DNA of 64,000 nt from CAYQVW01 sp964421245 (GTDB lineage: Bacteria; Margulisbacteria; WOR-1; XYC2-FULL-46-14): contig CAYQVW010000004.1 in the NCBI GenBank assembly GCA_964421245.1, positions 1-64,000 on the forward strand, in the 5' to 3' direction. Each line of letters opens with the position of its first letter. Position 1 is the stretch's first letter. The position numbers and the translations under genes are program-made. Of the stretch, positions 1 to 7,241 are shown piece by piece. The notes beneath the pieces were generated by a model. It saw only the letters and a program-made list of their open reading frames with translations, did not search any database and had not been told where the DNA came from.

Positions 1-79
1 AGGTTAAGAAGCATCAATCATCGAGGCCCCTCCACCATGTCCCCATCCTGCCCAGATTTTTGGAAAATTTTCCCGCTCT

Positions 80-125
80 GCCTGCCTAGCGGCAAGACTG
101 GCGGGATCCCGACGGACGTCGGGAC
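80..125. repeat. Dispersed palindromic repeat next to tRNA-Pro
   Basis: This non-coding stretch holds a short palindrome with arms CCCGACG and CGTCGGG at about 105-120, preceded by GCCTGCCT and GGCGGG blocks. Related blocks recur at 36262-36300, and a similar GTCCCGAC/GTCGGGAC hairpin recurs near 44955. I see no gene in bases 1-149; the open frames there are shadows of the tRNA and the repeat. Confidence 0.5.
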
Positions 126-149
126 AGGGGATTTTAAAAGAAGAAAAAA

Positions 150-223
150 TCGGGGTGATAGGATTCGAACCTACGGCCTCCTGGTCCCAAACCAGGCGCT
201 CTACCAAGCTAAGCTACACCCCG
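150..223 (-). tRNA. tRNA-Pro (anticodon TGG)
   Basis: On the minus strand a full cloverleaf can be drawn. The acceptor stem is CGGGGTG/CACCCCG, the anticodon stem CCTGG/CCAGG encloses the 7-base loop TTTGGGA (anticodon TGG), and the T-loop is GTTCGAATC. The discriminator base is A. CCA is not encoded. A run of six T follows the 3' end and may help end the transcript. Confidence 0.95.
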
Positions 224-274
224 CTATTCTTCAAAAATACCATAGTTACTAGATGAAAACAAGATAAGCAGATC

Positions 275-1081
275 TTACCGGGAGATATCAACCCCTCCCA
301 CGTTCGCCTTGATTGCAAAAAACAAATAGCCCATTGCCAAAACAAAGAACCAAAATCCTTTGAATGGAATATCAAGATTGGCTAAATCAAAAACAATACC
401 CAAAATAATAGTTGGGGTTAAGGAAACAATAGTTAATCGATACAAATTTTGATAACTTAATTTAACCTTTAGCAGCCCACCAAACAACATCCCAAACAAG
501 GTATAGACCAAAGCCTGAATCATTCTACCAAGCAAGGTAAATAGAACAATAAAAACTGCAATAAACGGATACAAGACAATTGGGGCCCAGCGTCTTAGAA
601 CTTGATAAAAACCAGCCATCATATCTTTTGTAACTGTAAATTCTCCCTCTTCTTTGGCAATATCCTTAAACTCTTTAAGATCATAGGTTTTAAATTGATG
701 AGCCTTCTCTTTTACCATTATCTTGTCTTTTGTTAAAAGAAAGTATGCTCCATCTACCTCATCCAGTGATTTTGTGCCACCAGTTGTATCAATTAACCCA
801 ATAATCTTTTGATCTGTATCTCTAAAATAATATGGCATCGTTTCATTTGCTGATATTCCGTCCACCCCAACAGTAATCTCTGGCACCTGATCAACAAAAC
901 GCTCCAAATGAGTTCCAAAAAAAACTTTCACAGCAAAGCATGAGTTATAAATGAAGGGAATAGAGATAATAGTAATAATAATTAGAAGATATACAAAGCC
1001 AATTTCTTTCCATTTTTGAACAACCTCACGATAAAACTCTTTAGAATAAAATGATTTAATAATTGATTGTAGTATATGCAT
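275..1081 (-). CDS. DUF1189-family membrane protein
   Basis: This 268-residue protein begins with an amphipathic segment (FYSKEFYREV) followed by a membrane segment at about residues 28-50. A soluble extracytoplasmic part follows (roughly 55-160), then three or four further membrane helices to the C-terminus. The order short helix, one TM segment, outer domain, TM bundle matches DUF1189 proteins, whose function is unknown. It lies 9 bases after the last antiporter gene on the same strand and is probably the last gene of that operon. A role in the antiporter complex is conceivable but is inference. Confidence 0.75.
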   Translation of the reverse strand: MHILQSIIKSFYSKEFYREVVQKWKEIGFVYLLIIITIISIPFIYNSCFAVKVFFGTHLERFVDQVPEITVGVDGISANETMPYYFRDTDQKIIGLIDTTGGTKSLDEVDGAYFLLTKDKIMVKEKAHQFKTYDLKEFKDIAKEEGEFTVTKDMMAGFYQVLRRWAPIVLYPFIAVFIVLFTLLGRMIQALVYTLFGMLFGGLLKVKLSYQNLYRLTIVSLTPTIILGIVFDLANLDIPFKGFWFFVLAMGYLFFAIKANVGGVDISR

Positions 1082-1090
1082 GATTTCCTC

Positions 1091-2638
1091 CTATATTATT
1101 CGCAATAATAACACAAAGTAAAAAATCAACAAGACAACAAAGACCCATAGCAGATTTGTATTGAGAGATCTAAATTGAAGCTCTCGGAGCATTACTCCAA
1201 GTTTGTAAAACAGCTTTGCCACATAGATATAAAGACGATCTAGGGAAAAAATATTTCCAATCACAGAAGAGCGCTCTCTCTTAACTCCCAACCACCCCAT
1301 ACGGATCCCAATAAAATATATTATAAAACCAAGAATAACAACTTTGAGGGTATGTGATAAAGCAATAATAGAAAATGGGTTTTGTACCGATATAATACCA
1401 TTCCGTCCCACTAATCCAGACTCAGCCATAACCGGATAAACATATTGAAAAAACGCCTTCTGCCAAAAAAGACCAAAACCAAGACAAGCCGAGGCCAAAA
1501 CAAACATCGGAACAAGCATCAACAAAGAAGGATCCTTCGCCTTCCACATCCCTGCCGGCAGATCGCCTAAGAAAACATGACGAAACATTTTGAAGGACAA
1601 TGCAAAGGTACCAGCTGCGGTGAGAATCAAAATAGTTTCTAAATATGGCATACCATAACAAGCCTGATAAAGTATCTCCTTACTAACAAATCCGTTAAAT
1701 GGAGGTATTCCGGAGATAGAAAAAGCCCCAATTGTAAAAAGAGCAAAGGTTACTGGCATTCGAATTGCAAGTCCGCCCAAATGCTGAATCTTTCTCTCTC
1801 CAGTACAATAGATGATAGCTCCTACACATAAGAAAAGGAGCATCTTAAATAAAGTATGACTAACAGCATGGAATATTCCTCCCCCCATGCCCAATCCTGT
1901 ACCCAAGCCTATACCCAATAAAATGTATCCTATCTGACTAATACTAGAATAAGCTAATAATCTTTTTATGCTATCCTGCCTCAAAGCAAGAATGATCCCA
2001 AACAACATAGAAAAAACACCAACGAAAACCAGTATCTCCGGAAATAATTGTAGGGTCAGCATATATCTTATAATTCCATAAACCCCGATTTTTATAACAA
2101 TACCAGACAATATTGCAGATATAGGAGATGGAGCAGCCGGATGGGCATCTGGAAGCCAGGTATGAAATGGAACCGCTCCACATTTAATCAATGCCCCTAT
2201 TAAAAAGGTCGATGAAATTAGAATCCCCATATCAATCGACAAGGAACCCGCAATCTGACTAATTGCACTATAATCAAACGACCCGGTAAAATTAAAAAGA
2301 ACCAAAATAGAAAAAAGAATTAAAACTCCACCAATCAAATTCATAATTAGGTATTTAAAACCAGCCTCAAGAGTATCCTTTCTCCATGGTTGAATAATTA
2401 GAAAGTACGAAGATAGTGTCACTACCTCAAGAAACACATAGAAACTTAAAAAGTCATGAACAAAAAAGACCCCAATAATACCAAACGAGAGAATAAAGAA
2501 AGGAATAAAATAATGGAGCGGGTTGGTCCTAATATATTTGATGGAATAAATAAAAACTAAAGGAATGAGTAATAGTGCCAAACCACCAAAAACCAAACTT
2601 AGTGAATCAACCGGTAAAAACTGAAATTGAGCTATCAT
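1091..2638 (-). CDS. Antiporter-like subunit, MrpD/NuoM-NuoN family (second copy)
   Basis: This 515-residue integral membrane protein of the proton-conducting antiporter family (Proton_antipo_M) has about 14 TM segments. The family glutamate is in FYVFLEVVTL (TM5 region), and the lysine-containing motif is LIKCGAVPFHTWLPDAH (TM7 region). A C-terminal extension after residue 440 carries extra hydrophobic segments. It overlaps the preceding gene by 4 bases (ATGA). It is a paralogue of the next gene upstream and may supply the N-terminal antiporter half of MrpA, since no full-length MrpA is present. Confidence 0.85.
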   Translation of the reverse strand: MIAQFQFLPVDSLSLVFGGLALLLIPLVFIYSIKYIRTNPLHYFIPFFILSFGIIGVFFVHDFLSFYVFLEVVTLSSYFLIIQPWRKDTLEAGFKYLIMNLIGGVLILFSILVLFNFTGSFDYSAISQIAGSLSIDMGILISSTFLIGALIKCGAVPFHTWLPDAHPAAPSPISAILSGIVIKIGVYGIIRYMLTLQLFPEILVFVGVFSMLFGIILALRQDSIKRLLAYSSISQIGYILLGIGLGTGLGMGGGIFHAVSHTLFKMLLFLCVGAIIYCTGERKIQHLGGLAIRMPVTFALFTIGAFSISGIPPFNGFVSKEILYQACYGMPYLETILILTAAGTFALSFKMFRHVFLGDLPAGMWKAKDPSLLMLVPMFVLASACLGFGLFWQKAFFQYVYPVMAESGLVGRNGIISVQNPFSIIALSHTLKVVILGFIIYFIGIRMGWLGVKRERSSVIGNIFSLDRLYIYVAKLFYKLGVMLRELQFRSLNTNLLWVFVVLLIFYFVLLLRII

Positions 2639-4101
2639 TTAATTAACACCTTTACCGCGCTCTCAAGATACGGCATTATAATTTGAGGATATACCCCAAT
2701 AACAATACAGGCAACAACACAAAGATAGACAGTAAAATGCTCGAATGGCCCAACTGGATTTGGAACAAAGTCATGCACCTCTTTATTCTCTTCTGGATTA
2801 AAAAATACCTGTAATATCTTAAAATAATACGACGCGCTAATAACAATACCCAATAACAATATTGCCGCAGGCATATAATAATGCTCTGTTAGAGTTGCGA
2901 AGATGACCATAAACTTACTGGCAAACCCATTAAAGAGTGGTATCCCAACAATGGATAATGCAAGTAAAAAGAAGGCAATTGTAATCCCCGGCATTTTCTT
3001 ATAAACACCCTGATGGTGCTTTATCTTCCAAAAACCAGTTTGAGAAATAATAATTCCTGCACAAAAGAAAAGGGCCGTCTTCATAATTGAATGATTTAAA
3101 ATATGAAAAAGAGCCCCCTGAAGACCAATCTTGCTCCCCACCCCAATTGCAACTAAAATAAAACCAATTTGGTTAATACTAGAATAGGCTAGCAGCTTTT
3201 TTAGCTCATCCTGTACCAAAGCCATCAAAGCCCCAAAAAGAAGCGTTATTAATCCACCATAGAGAAGGATATTTGCCCCAAAACCAAGAAGGTTGCCACC
3301 AAAAAAAAGATAAAAGATTTTAAGAATAGAAAAAAGCCCCGCTTTTAAAATTAATCCAGATAAAAGCCCACTCACCGGCGTAGGTGCTTGAGAGTGAGCC
3401 TCTGGAATCCAACTATGCAATGGAAACATTCCACATTTGATCCCAAAAGATACCAGCATGATTGAAAAAATAATATATACAATTTGAGGAGAAGATGCAT
3501 ATATAGCAGGAATTTTCGAAGCTATAACATCGATGTCTAGCGACCCGGTTAAACCATATAAAATGGCAATTGCCAAAAGGAAAAAGACCCAAGCCGCTTC
3601 TGTGATAACTAAATACTTGAAACTAGCCTTTAGGGTTCTTGGTCTTGCCTTATAAGCAATAAGAACATAAGAAGCTACCGCTAAAATTTCAAAAAAGACA
3701 TAAAGATTAAACAAGTCCCGAGTTAAGGCTATTCCAAATAAAGCGCTTAAGGCAATTAGAAGCAGAGAATAATAACGACGAGCATATACATAAACTCCCA
3801 AAGAGTAAAAGATAAGCATTAGCCCCATCCCAGCAACGATTGAAGCAAAAAAGAAGCTAAAGCCATCTAGCACCAAAGTTATTCCAAGCGGAGCTTCCCA
3901 TCCACCAAGATTATAGGTAAATATTTTTCCAGCTAATATATGAGGGGCAGACATTACAAGAACAGTGATAGATCCAAGCATACCAACAAAGGCAACCAGT
4001 TCTGCTCCACGCTCCAATTTTGTGTATTTAGTCAAGTGAGTCAAAAATGCGGCTAAAAGCGGCAGCATTATTATTAATATCGGTGCATGCCCTAATATCA
4101 C
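2635..4101 (-). CDS. mnhD: Na+/H+ antiporter subunit MrpD-like
   Basis: This 488-residue polytopic membrane protein is related to MrpD and complex I NuoM/NuoN. The conserved glutamate appears in NLYVFFEILAVASYVL and the lysine in GIKCGMFPLHSWIPEAH. These residues form the ion path in characterised relatives. Length matches MrpD (about 490-500). Four-base overlaps with both neighbours indicate a tightly coupled polycistronic unit. It probably drives Na+/H+ exchange across the inner membrane together with the other Mrp subunits. Confidence 0.9.
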   Translation of the reverse strand: MILGHAPILIIMLPLLAAFLTHLTKYTKLERGAELVAFVGMLGSITVLVMSAPHILAGKIFTYNLGGWEAPLGITLVLDGFSFFFASIVAGMGLMLIFYSLGVYVYARRYYSLLLIALSALFGIALTRDLFNLYVFFEILAVASYVLIAYKARPRTLKASFKYLVITEAAWVFFLLAIAILYGLTGSLDIDVIASKIPAIYASSPQIVYIIFSIMLVSFGIKCGMFPLHSWIPEAHSQAPTPVSGLLSGLILKAGLFSILKIFYLFFGGNLLGFGANILLYGGLITLLFGALMALVQDELKKLLAYSSINQIGFILVAIGVGSKIGLQGALFHILNHSIMKTALFFCAGIIISQTGFWKIKHHQGVYKKMPGITIAFFLLALSIVGIPLFNGFASKFMVIFATLTEHYYMPAAILLLGIVISASYYFKILQVFFNPEENKEVHDFVPNPVGPFEHFTVYLCVVACIVIGVYPQIIMPYLESAVKVLIK

Positions 4102-4430
4102 TTCTCTTTTAACTCCCCGGTATTTAACGTTCCATATTTATCATATATTTTTATCGCCAAAGCCAAAGCTAGAGAGACTATACCAAGCCCAATAACAATA
4201 GATGTTAAGACAACCGCTTGAGGCAATGGATCGACATAAGACTTAACCCATTCACCTAAAATTGCTGCCTGTGCCCCCTTCTTATATCCGATACTCACAA
4301 AAAATAAAATTGCACCTGAGTTCATAACATAAAGAGCCATTGCCATTTTAATTAGATTTCGTTTGGTGAGCAATCCATAACCACCAATTAAAATAATAAC
4401 TATCCCAATTGTTAATCCATTAATTTCCAT
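4098..4430 (-). CDS. mnhC: Na+/H+ antiporter subunit MrpC (NuoK-like)
   Basis: This 110-residue protein has three predicted membrane helices and the MrpC/NuoK pattern GYGLLTKRNLIKMAMALYVM near the N-terminus. A proline-containing segment, DPLPQAVVLTSIVIG, typical of MrpC, follows. It sits between mnhB and mnhD as in other Mrp operons and overlaps mnhD by 4 bases. In the complex it is a small structural and ion-path subunit. Confidence 0.9.
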   Translation of the reverse strand: MEINGLTIGIVIILIGGYGLLTKRNLIKMAMALYVMNSGAILFFVSIGYKKGAQAAILGEWVKSYVDPLPQAVVLTSIVIGLGIVSLALALAIKIYDKYGTLNTGELKEK

Positions 4431-4855
4431 TATTCTGTCCCATGACGGATTAGACGGTAAAAAATAACCGTTATTCCTGTTCCGACCATAAATCCAATTA
4501 TTAAATTCAAGAAAAATATCAGTCCTGCACTTGGAACCGATCCAACTGCGCCTTGAGGAAGAAAATCAGTCAAAAAATTATAGCCTAAAAATATTCCAGT
4601 AAAACCGATGATTATAAAAAGAAGCATCCCAATATTTTTGATTAAAGAGAGACGACTCTCCTTAAATCTCTTTCTAACCAAACGAGTTCCCTCCACTAAT
4701 CCCAAAAGCACCATAGCCGAACCAAACATCACCCCACCTTGAAAGCCCCCACCAGGAGATAAATGACCATGAGAAATAAGATAGCATCCGTAAAGCAATA
4801 TAAACGGAAACAATTTCCTGGTAAAAACTCTAACAATTATAGAAATCTGCCACAT
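4430..4855 (-). CDS. mnhB: Na+/H+ antiporter subunit MrpB
   Basis: The 141-residue protein carries the MnhB signature GHLSPGGGFQGGVMFGSAMV at about residues 29-48, with four membrane helices. It is of normal length for MrpB (about 140). Its stop shares a base with the next start codon. It corresponds to MbhF in archaeal membrane-bound hydrogenases, whose Mrp module has the same gene order. Confidence 0.92.
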   Translation of the reverse strand: MWQISIIVRVFTRKLFPFILLYGCYLISHGHLSPGGGFQGGVMFGSAMVLLGLVEGTRLVRKRFKESRLSLIKNIGMLLFIIIGFTGIFLGYNFLTDFLPQGAVGSVPSAGLIFFLNLIIGFMVGTGITVIFYRLIRHGTE

Positions 4856-5121
4856 TATTTCAAATCCTCATTTTTCTTTCCCAACAACATAAATACACCA
4901 AGGGCAGTAGCAAAAAATACTGTCGCTTCTCCCAAGGTATCAAAAACTCGATAGTTAAGGTAAATTGCGGTAACAATGTTCATTGCCCCAGTTTGCTTGA
5001 CTCCATATTTAAGATAATAATCCGAAACTCTCTCGCCAAATTCACCATATTTAAAGCTTAAGGAGCTCATTATAACCAAACCTAATAAGACAAGAACTAC
5101 AATTGCAATAATACGCCTCAC
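4855..5121 (-). CDS. MbhE-like antiporter subunit (MrpA C-terminal part)
   Basis: This 88-residue membrane protein has an N-terminal helix, a periplasmic segment with the pattern NIVTAIYLNYRVFDTLGEA, and a second helix. That pattern is characteristic of the MbhE/MrpA C-terminal domain. In Mrp operons with an intact MrpA this domain is fused to MrpA; here it is a separate gene, as in Mbh-type operons. It overlaps the preceding gene by 4 bases. Confidence 0.82.
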   Translation of the reverse strand: MRRIIAIVVLVLLGLVIMSSLSFKYGEFGERVSDYYLKYGVKQTGAMNIVTAIYLNYRVFDTLGEATVFFATALGVFMLLGKKNEDLK

Positions 5122-5348
5122 TTTTCTTCTCTCTTGGTTTTTGATATTGCAACAACAAAAAATACAGTTGAAACCCCAGCTCCAATTGAGGCTTCTGCAA
5201 TCGCAACATCTAGCGCCTGCATGGTAAAAAAAATAAAAACCAAAACCATGCTAAAACCAGCCAATATAATAGCAGCGTGTAAAAGATCTTTTGACTCCAT
5301 TGCCAAAATAGCGATTACAACTAAAATCACCAAAAATATTTCAGTCAT
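5118..5348 (-). CDS. DUF4040 (MbhD-like) antiporter subunit
   Basis: This is a small protein with about three membrane helices containing LDVAIAEASIGAGVSTVFFV, the DUF4040/MbhD pattern also found in MrpA. I place the start at 5348 (MTEIFL) because it gives the same 4-base ATGA overlap seen at the other junctions. An in-frame ATG at 5366 would overlap mnhG by 22 bases. It is one of the MrpA-derived subunits encoded separately. Confidence 0.85.
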   Translation of the reverse strand: MTEIFLVILVVIAILAMESKDLLHAAIILAGFSMVLVFIFFTMQALDVAIAEASIGAGVSTVFFVVAISKTKREEK

Positions 5349-5644
5349 TTTTTTTCTTTCTCCCAAGGCTTGATACCGGATTCCAACGCTGCCCTTGCAA
5401 TTGCGTGTGACGCAATCGGATTGGTAATTAGCATAAAGATGGCAATCAAGATAATTCTAAATAAAAGCTCAGAAATTCCAGAATAAAAAATTAGCCCTAT
5501 AAAAATAGAAAATATTCCGGCTGTCCCCGCCTTCCCTGCCGGATGGATCCTGGTATATAGGTCTGGAAAACGCAAAACCCCAAGAACTCCAAAGATCATA
5601 AAGATCATTCCTATTGTAAAAAATAAATTAGCAATTAAACTCAT
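5345..5644 (-). CDS. mnhG: Na+/H+ antiporter subunit MrpG
   Basis: The 99-residue protein has three membrane helices and the MrpG pattern GVLGVLRFPDLYTRIHPAGKAGT, in which FPDxxxRxHxxxK is diagnostic. The C-terminal NPIASHAIARAA is also typical. It follows mnhF with a 4-base overlap. Family role: small subunit of the Mrp complex in the inner membrane. Confidence 0.93.
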   Translation of the reverse strand: MSLIANLFFTIGMIFMIFGVLGVLRFPDLYTRIHPAGKAGTAGIFSIFIGLIFYSGISELLFRIILIAIFMLITNPIASHAIARAALESGIKPWEKEKK

Positions 5645-5904
5645 TTGTGCAACTCTCTTCCGGTTAGATACTTTGCAATAGCAATAACTGAGACAAAACC
5701 GAGCACCGCATAGACTAAGGCAACATCAAAATAAACATGCCGCCTGTATTCAACTGCAATTATCGCCATTATGGCAGTAATTATTACTACTAATAAATTA
5801 ACCGCAATTAGCCGATCAAAGTAAGTAGGTCCTATTATCAGACGAATAGTAACTAAAAGAGCTAGAACTGACAAAATATAGGTCATTATTAGAAGAATGC
5901 TCAT
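5641..5904 (-). CDS. mnhF: Na+/H+ antiporter subunit MrpF
   Basis: This 87-residue protein has three membrane helices. The MrpF pattern is RLIIGPTYFDRLIAVN, followed by YFDVALVYAVLGFVSVIAIAKYL. Length is normal for MrpF. It overlaps both neighbours by 4 bases, so its translation is probably coupled to mnhE upstream and mnhG downstream. Confidence 0.93.
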   Translation of the reverse strand: MSILLIMTYILSVLALLVTIRLIIGPTYFDRLIAVNLLVVIITAIMAIIAVEYRRHVYFDVALVYAVLGFVSVIAIAKYLTGRELHK

Positions 5905-6407
5905 TTAAATATACCTCTTAATTGAGACTCGTAATTTCCTTTTATTTTTTTCGCTATCTTATGCTCATCCCTAGTATTCACCGTTAACCAGTGTACATAT
6001 AAATTTTCACCTTGGCCCGAAATATCAATAGTAACTGTCCCTGGAGTTAGGGTAATTGAATTAGCCAAAAGAGCTAGGGCAAAATCAGACCTTAAGTTGG
6101 TTTTAACCTTAACAATCCCGGGATTTATTCTCATAGTAATTACCTGATATACCAAAGCAATACTTGCCAAATAAATTTCTAGCAGAAAGACAAAAAAGTA
6201 GCGAATTAAAAATACTAAAAACGAAAAAATTCCTCTTTTAAATGAGCTTTCTCTGTCTACAAAAAGATCATATGTAAATAGAGAAATAATAAAAGAGAAA
6301 AAGACCCCCAATAGAATAGAAAACGGATCCAGACTAAAGGTAAACAGAAGCCAGACCAGCAAAAGGGCAGAAAAAGTAAGTAAAACTCTCCTTGGACCCT
6401 GTTTCAT
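5901..6407 (-). CDS. mnhE: Na+/H+ antiporter subunit MrpE
   Basis: The 168-residue protein has two or three N-terminal membrane segments and a cytoplasmic C-terminal domain. It shows the MrpE motif LANSITLTPGTVTIDI at about residues 114-129, followed by LYVHWL. It is the first gene of the operon, as MbhA is in archaeal Mbh operons. A strong promoter lies immediately upstream with its -10 box only 9 bases from the ATG, so the mRNA leader should be two or three bases at most. No Shine-Dalgarno site is visible. Confidence 0.92.
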   Translation of the reverse strand: MKQGPRRVLLTFSALLLVWLLFTFSLDPFSILLGVFFSFIISLFTYDLFVDRESSFKRGIFSFLVFLIRYFFVFLLEIYLASIALVYQVITMRINPGIVKVKTNLRSDFALALLANSITLTPGTVTIDISGQGENLYVHWLTVNTRDEHKIAKKIKGNYESQLRGIFK

Positions 6408-6416
6408 AGTTGTGGA

Positions 6417-6445
6417 ATTATAGCATGGCAGGGCTTACTTGACCA
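6417..6445 (-). promoter_or_regulatory. Promoter of the Mrp operon
   Basis: Read on the minus strand: -35 TGGTCA (6440-6445), 17-base spacer, -10 TATAAT (6417-6422) preceded by TGC (extended -10). The -10 ends 9 bases before the mnhE ATG. The -35 overlaps the -35 of the divergent glutaredoxin promoter, so the two operons may compete for polymerase or share a regulator. Confidence 0.75.
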
Positions 6446-6467
6446 AGCTCCATAGCTAAACTATAAT
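6439..6467 (+). promoter_or_regulatory. Leaderless promoter of the glutaredoxin gene
   Basis: -35 TTGACC (6439-6444), 17-base spacer, consensus -10 TATAAT (6462-6467). Transcription should begin about 7 bases later, right at the ATG at 6474, giving a leaderless mRNA. No Shine-Dalgarno sequence fits between the -10 and the start. Confidence 0.85.
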
Positions 6468-6473
6468 ATGGCC

Positions 6474-6710
6474 ATGAATAAGAAAATTAAAGTCTACTCT
6501 ACTCCCACCTGCCCCTATTGCAAAATGGCTAAAAAGTTTTTAGATAAGAACAAGATAGAATATGAAAACATTGATGTATCGGTCGACCAAGTAGCAGCAA
6601 AAGAAATGGTTGATAAATCTGGTCAAATGGGTGTTCCGGTTATTTTAATTGATGAAAAAATAATAGTCGGTTTTAACAAAGAAGAAATCAAGAAAGCATT
6701 AGGTATATAG
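6474..6710 (+). CDS. Glutaredoxin-like redox protein (CPYC)
   Basis: This protein of about 78 residues has the thioredoxin fold of the glutaredoxin/NrdH/YruB group. The redox motif CPYC is at residues 13-16, the cis-proline motif GVPVI in the middle, and VGFNKEEI near the end. I choose the ATG at 6474 because the -10 box ends at 6467, placing the transcript start on this codon. The in-frame ATG at 6468 would lie upstream of the predicted transcript start. The gene is followed 3 bases later by a ferritin-like gene, suggesting a small oxidative-stress or thiol-redox operon. Confidence 0.9.
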   Translation: MNKKIKVYSTPTCPYCKMAKKFLDKNKIEYENIDVSVDQVAAKEMVDKSGQMGVPVILIDEKIIVGFNKEEIKKALGI

Positions 6711-6713
6711 ATA

Positions 6714-7241
6714 ATGAATGATATATTAGCAGATGCAAAATTAGCTGTTGAGATGGAAAAAAAGGGTTATGAATTCTACACTAAAAGTGCCAAAAAGAGC
6801 AGCAATGAGCTCCTAAAATCCACCCTAAATAGTTTGGCCGAGAGAGAAATAATTCATATTAATAAAATCAGGGCTCTTTATCAAAGCTTGAGCGGAGAGA
6901 AACCAAAAGGAGACTGGCTAAAAGACGTTTTTGTCCCCCCACAAAAAGCCGAATTACTAAAAACAATATTAAATAAACTAAAAGATAATCTAGACAAACA
7001 GATTGAAATAAAAACTGACGAAAGTGAAATTTATGAAACTGCTAAAGGCCTGGAGAAAGATGGCTTTGATTTTTACAATAAAATATCCAAAGACAATCCC
7101 GATAAAAATGTAAAAGAATTTTTTGCCAACCTGGCAGAAGAAGAGAACGAACATTTTGCAATACTAGATGAAACCGTAAAATACCTCCAAAACCCAGGAG
7201 ACTGGTTCAAAGATCAAGAACACTGGATACTCGAAGGTTAA
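6714..7241 (+). CDS. Ferritin-like/rubrerythrin-domain protein
   Basis: The 175-residue, largely helical protein has two E-x-x-K-G-Y/F-E/D-F-Y segments (EMEKKGYEFY near residue 14 and GLEKDGFDFY near 110). Each is followed by an ExxH site, EREIIH and EEENEH. This is the four-helix diiron pattern of rubrerythrin-type proteins. The rubredoxin domain of classical rubrerythrin is absent. It is probably co-transcribed with the glutaredoxin and may act in peroxide reduction or iron handling; the substrate is unknown. Its end overlaps the convergent feoB by 4 bases. Confidence 0.8.
   Translation: MNDILADAKLAVEMEKKGYEFYTKSAKKSSNELLKSTLNSLAEREIIHINKIRALYQSLSGEKPKGDWLKDVFVPPQKAELLKTILNKLKDNLDKQIEIKTDESEIYETAKGLEKDGFDFYNKISKDNPDKNVKEFFANLAEEENEHFAILDETVKYLQNPGDWFKDQEHWILEG

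Noticed and set aside
4..252. Open frames on both strands over the first 250 bases
   Set aside because: They cover the tRNA-Pro gene and a palindromic repeat; neither shows protein-like sequence.
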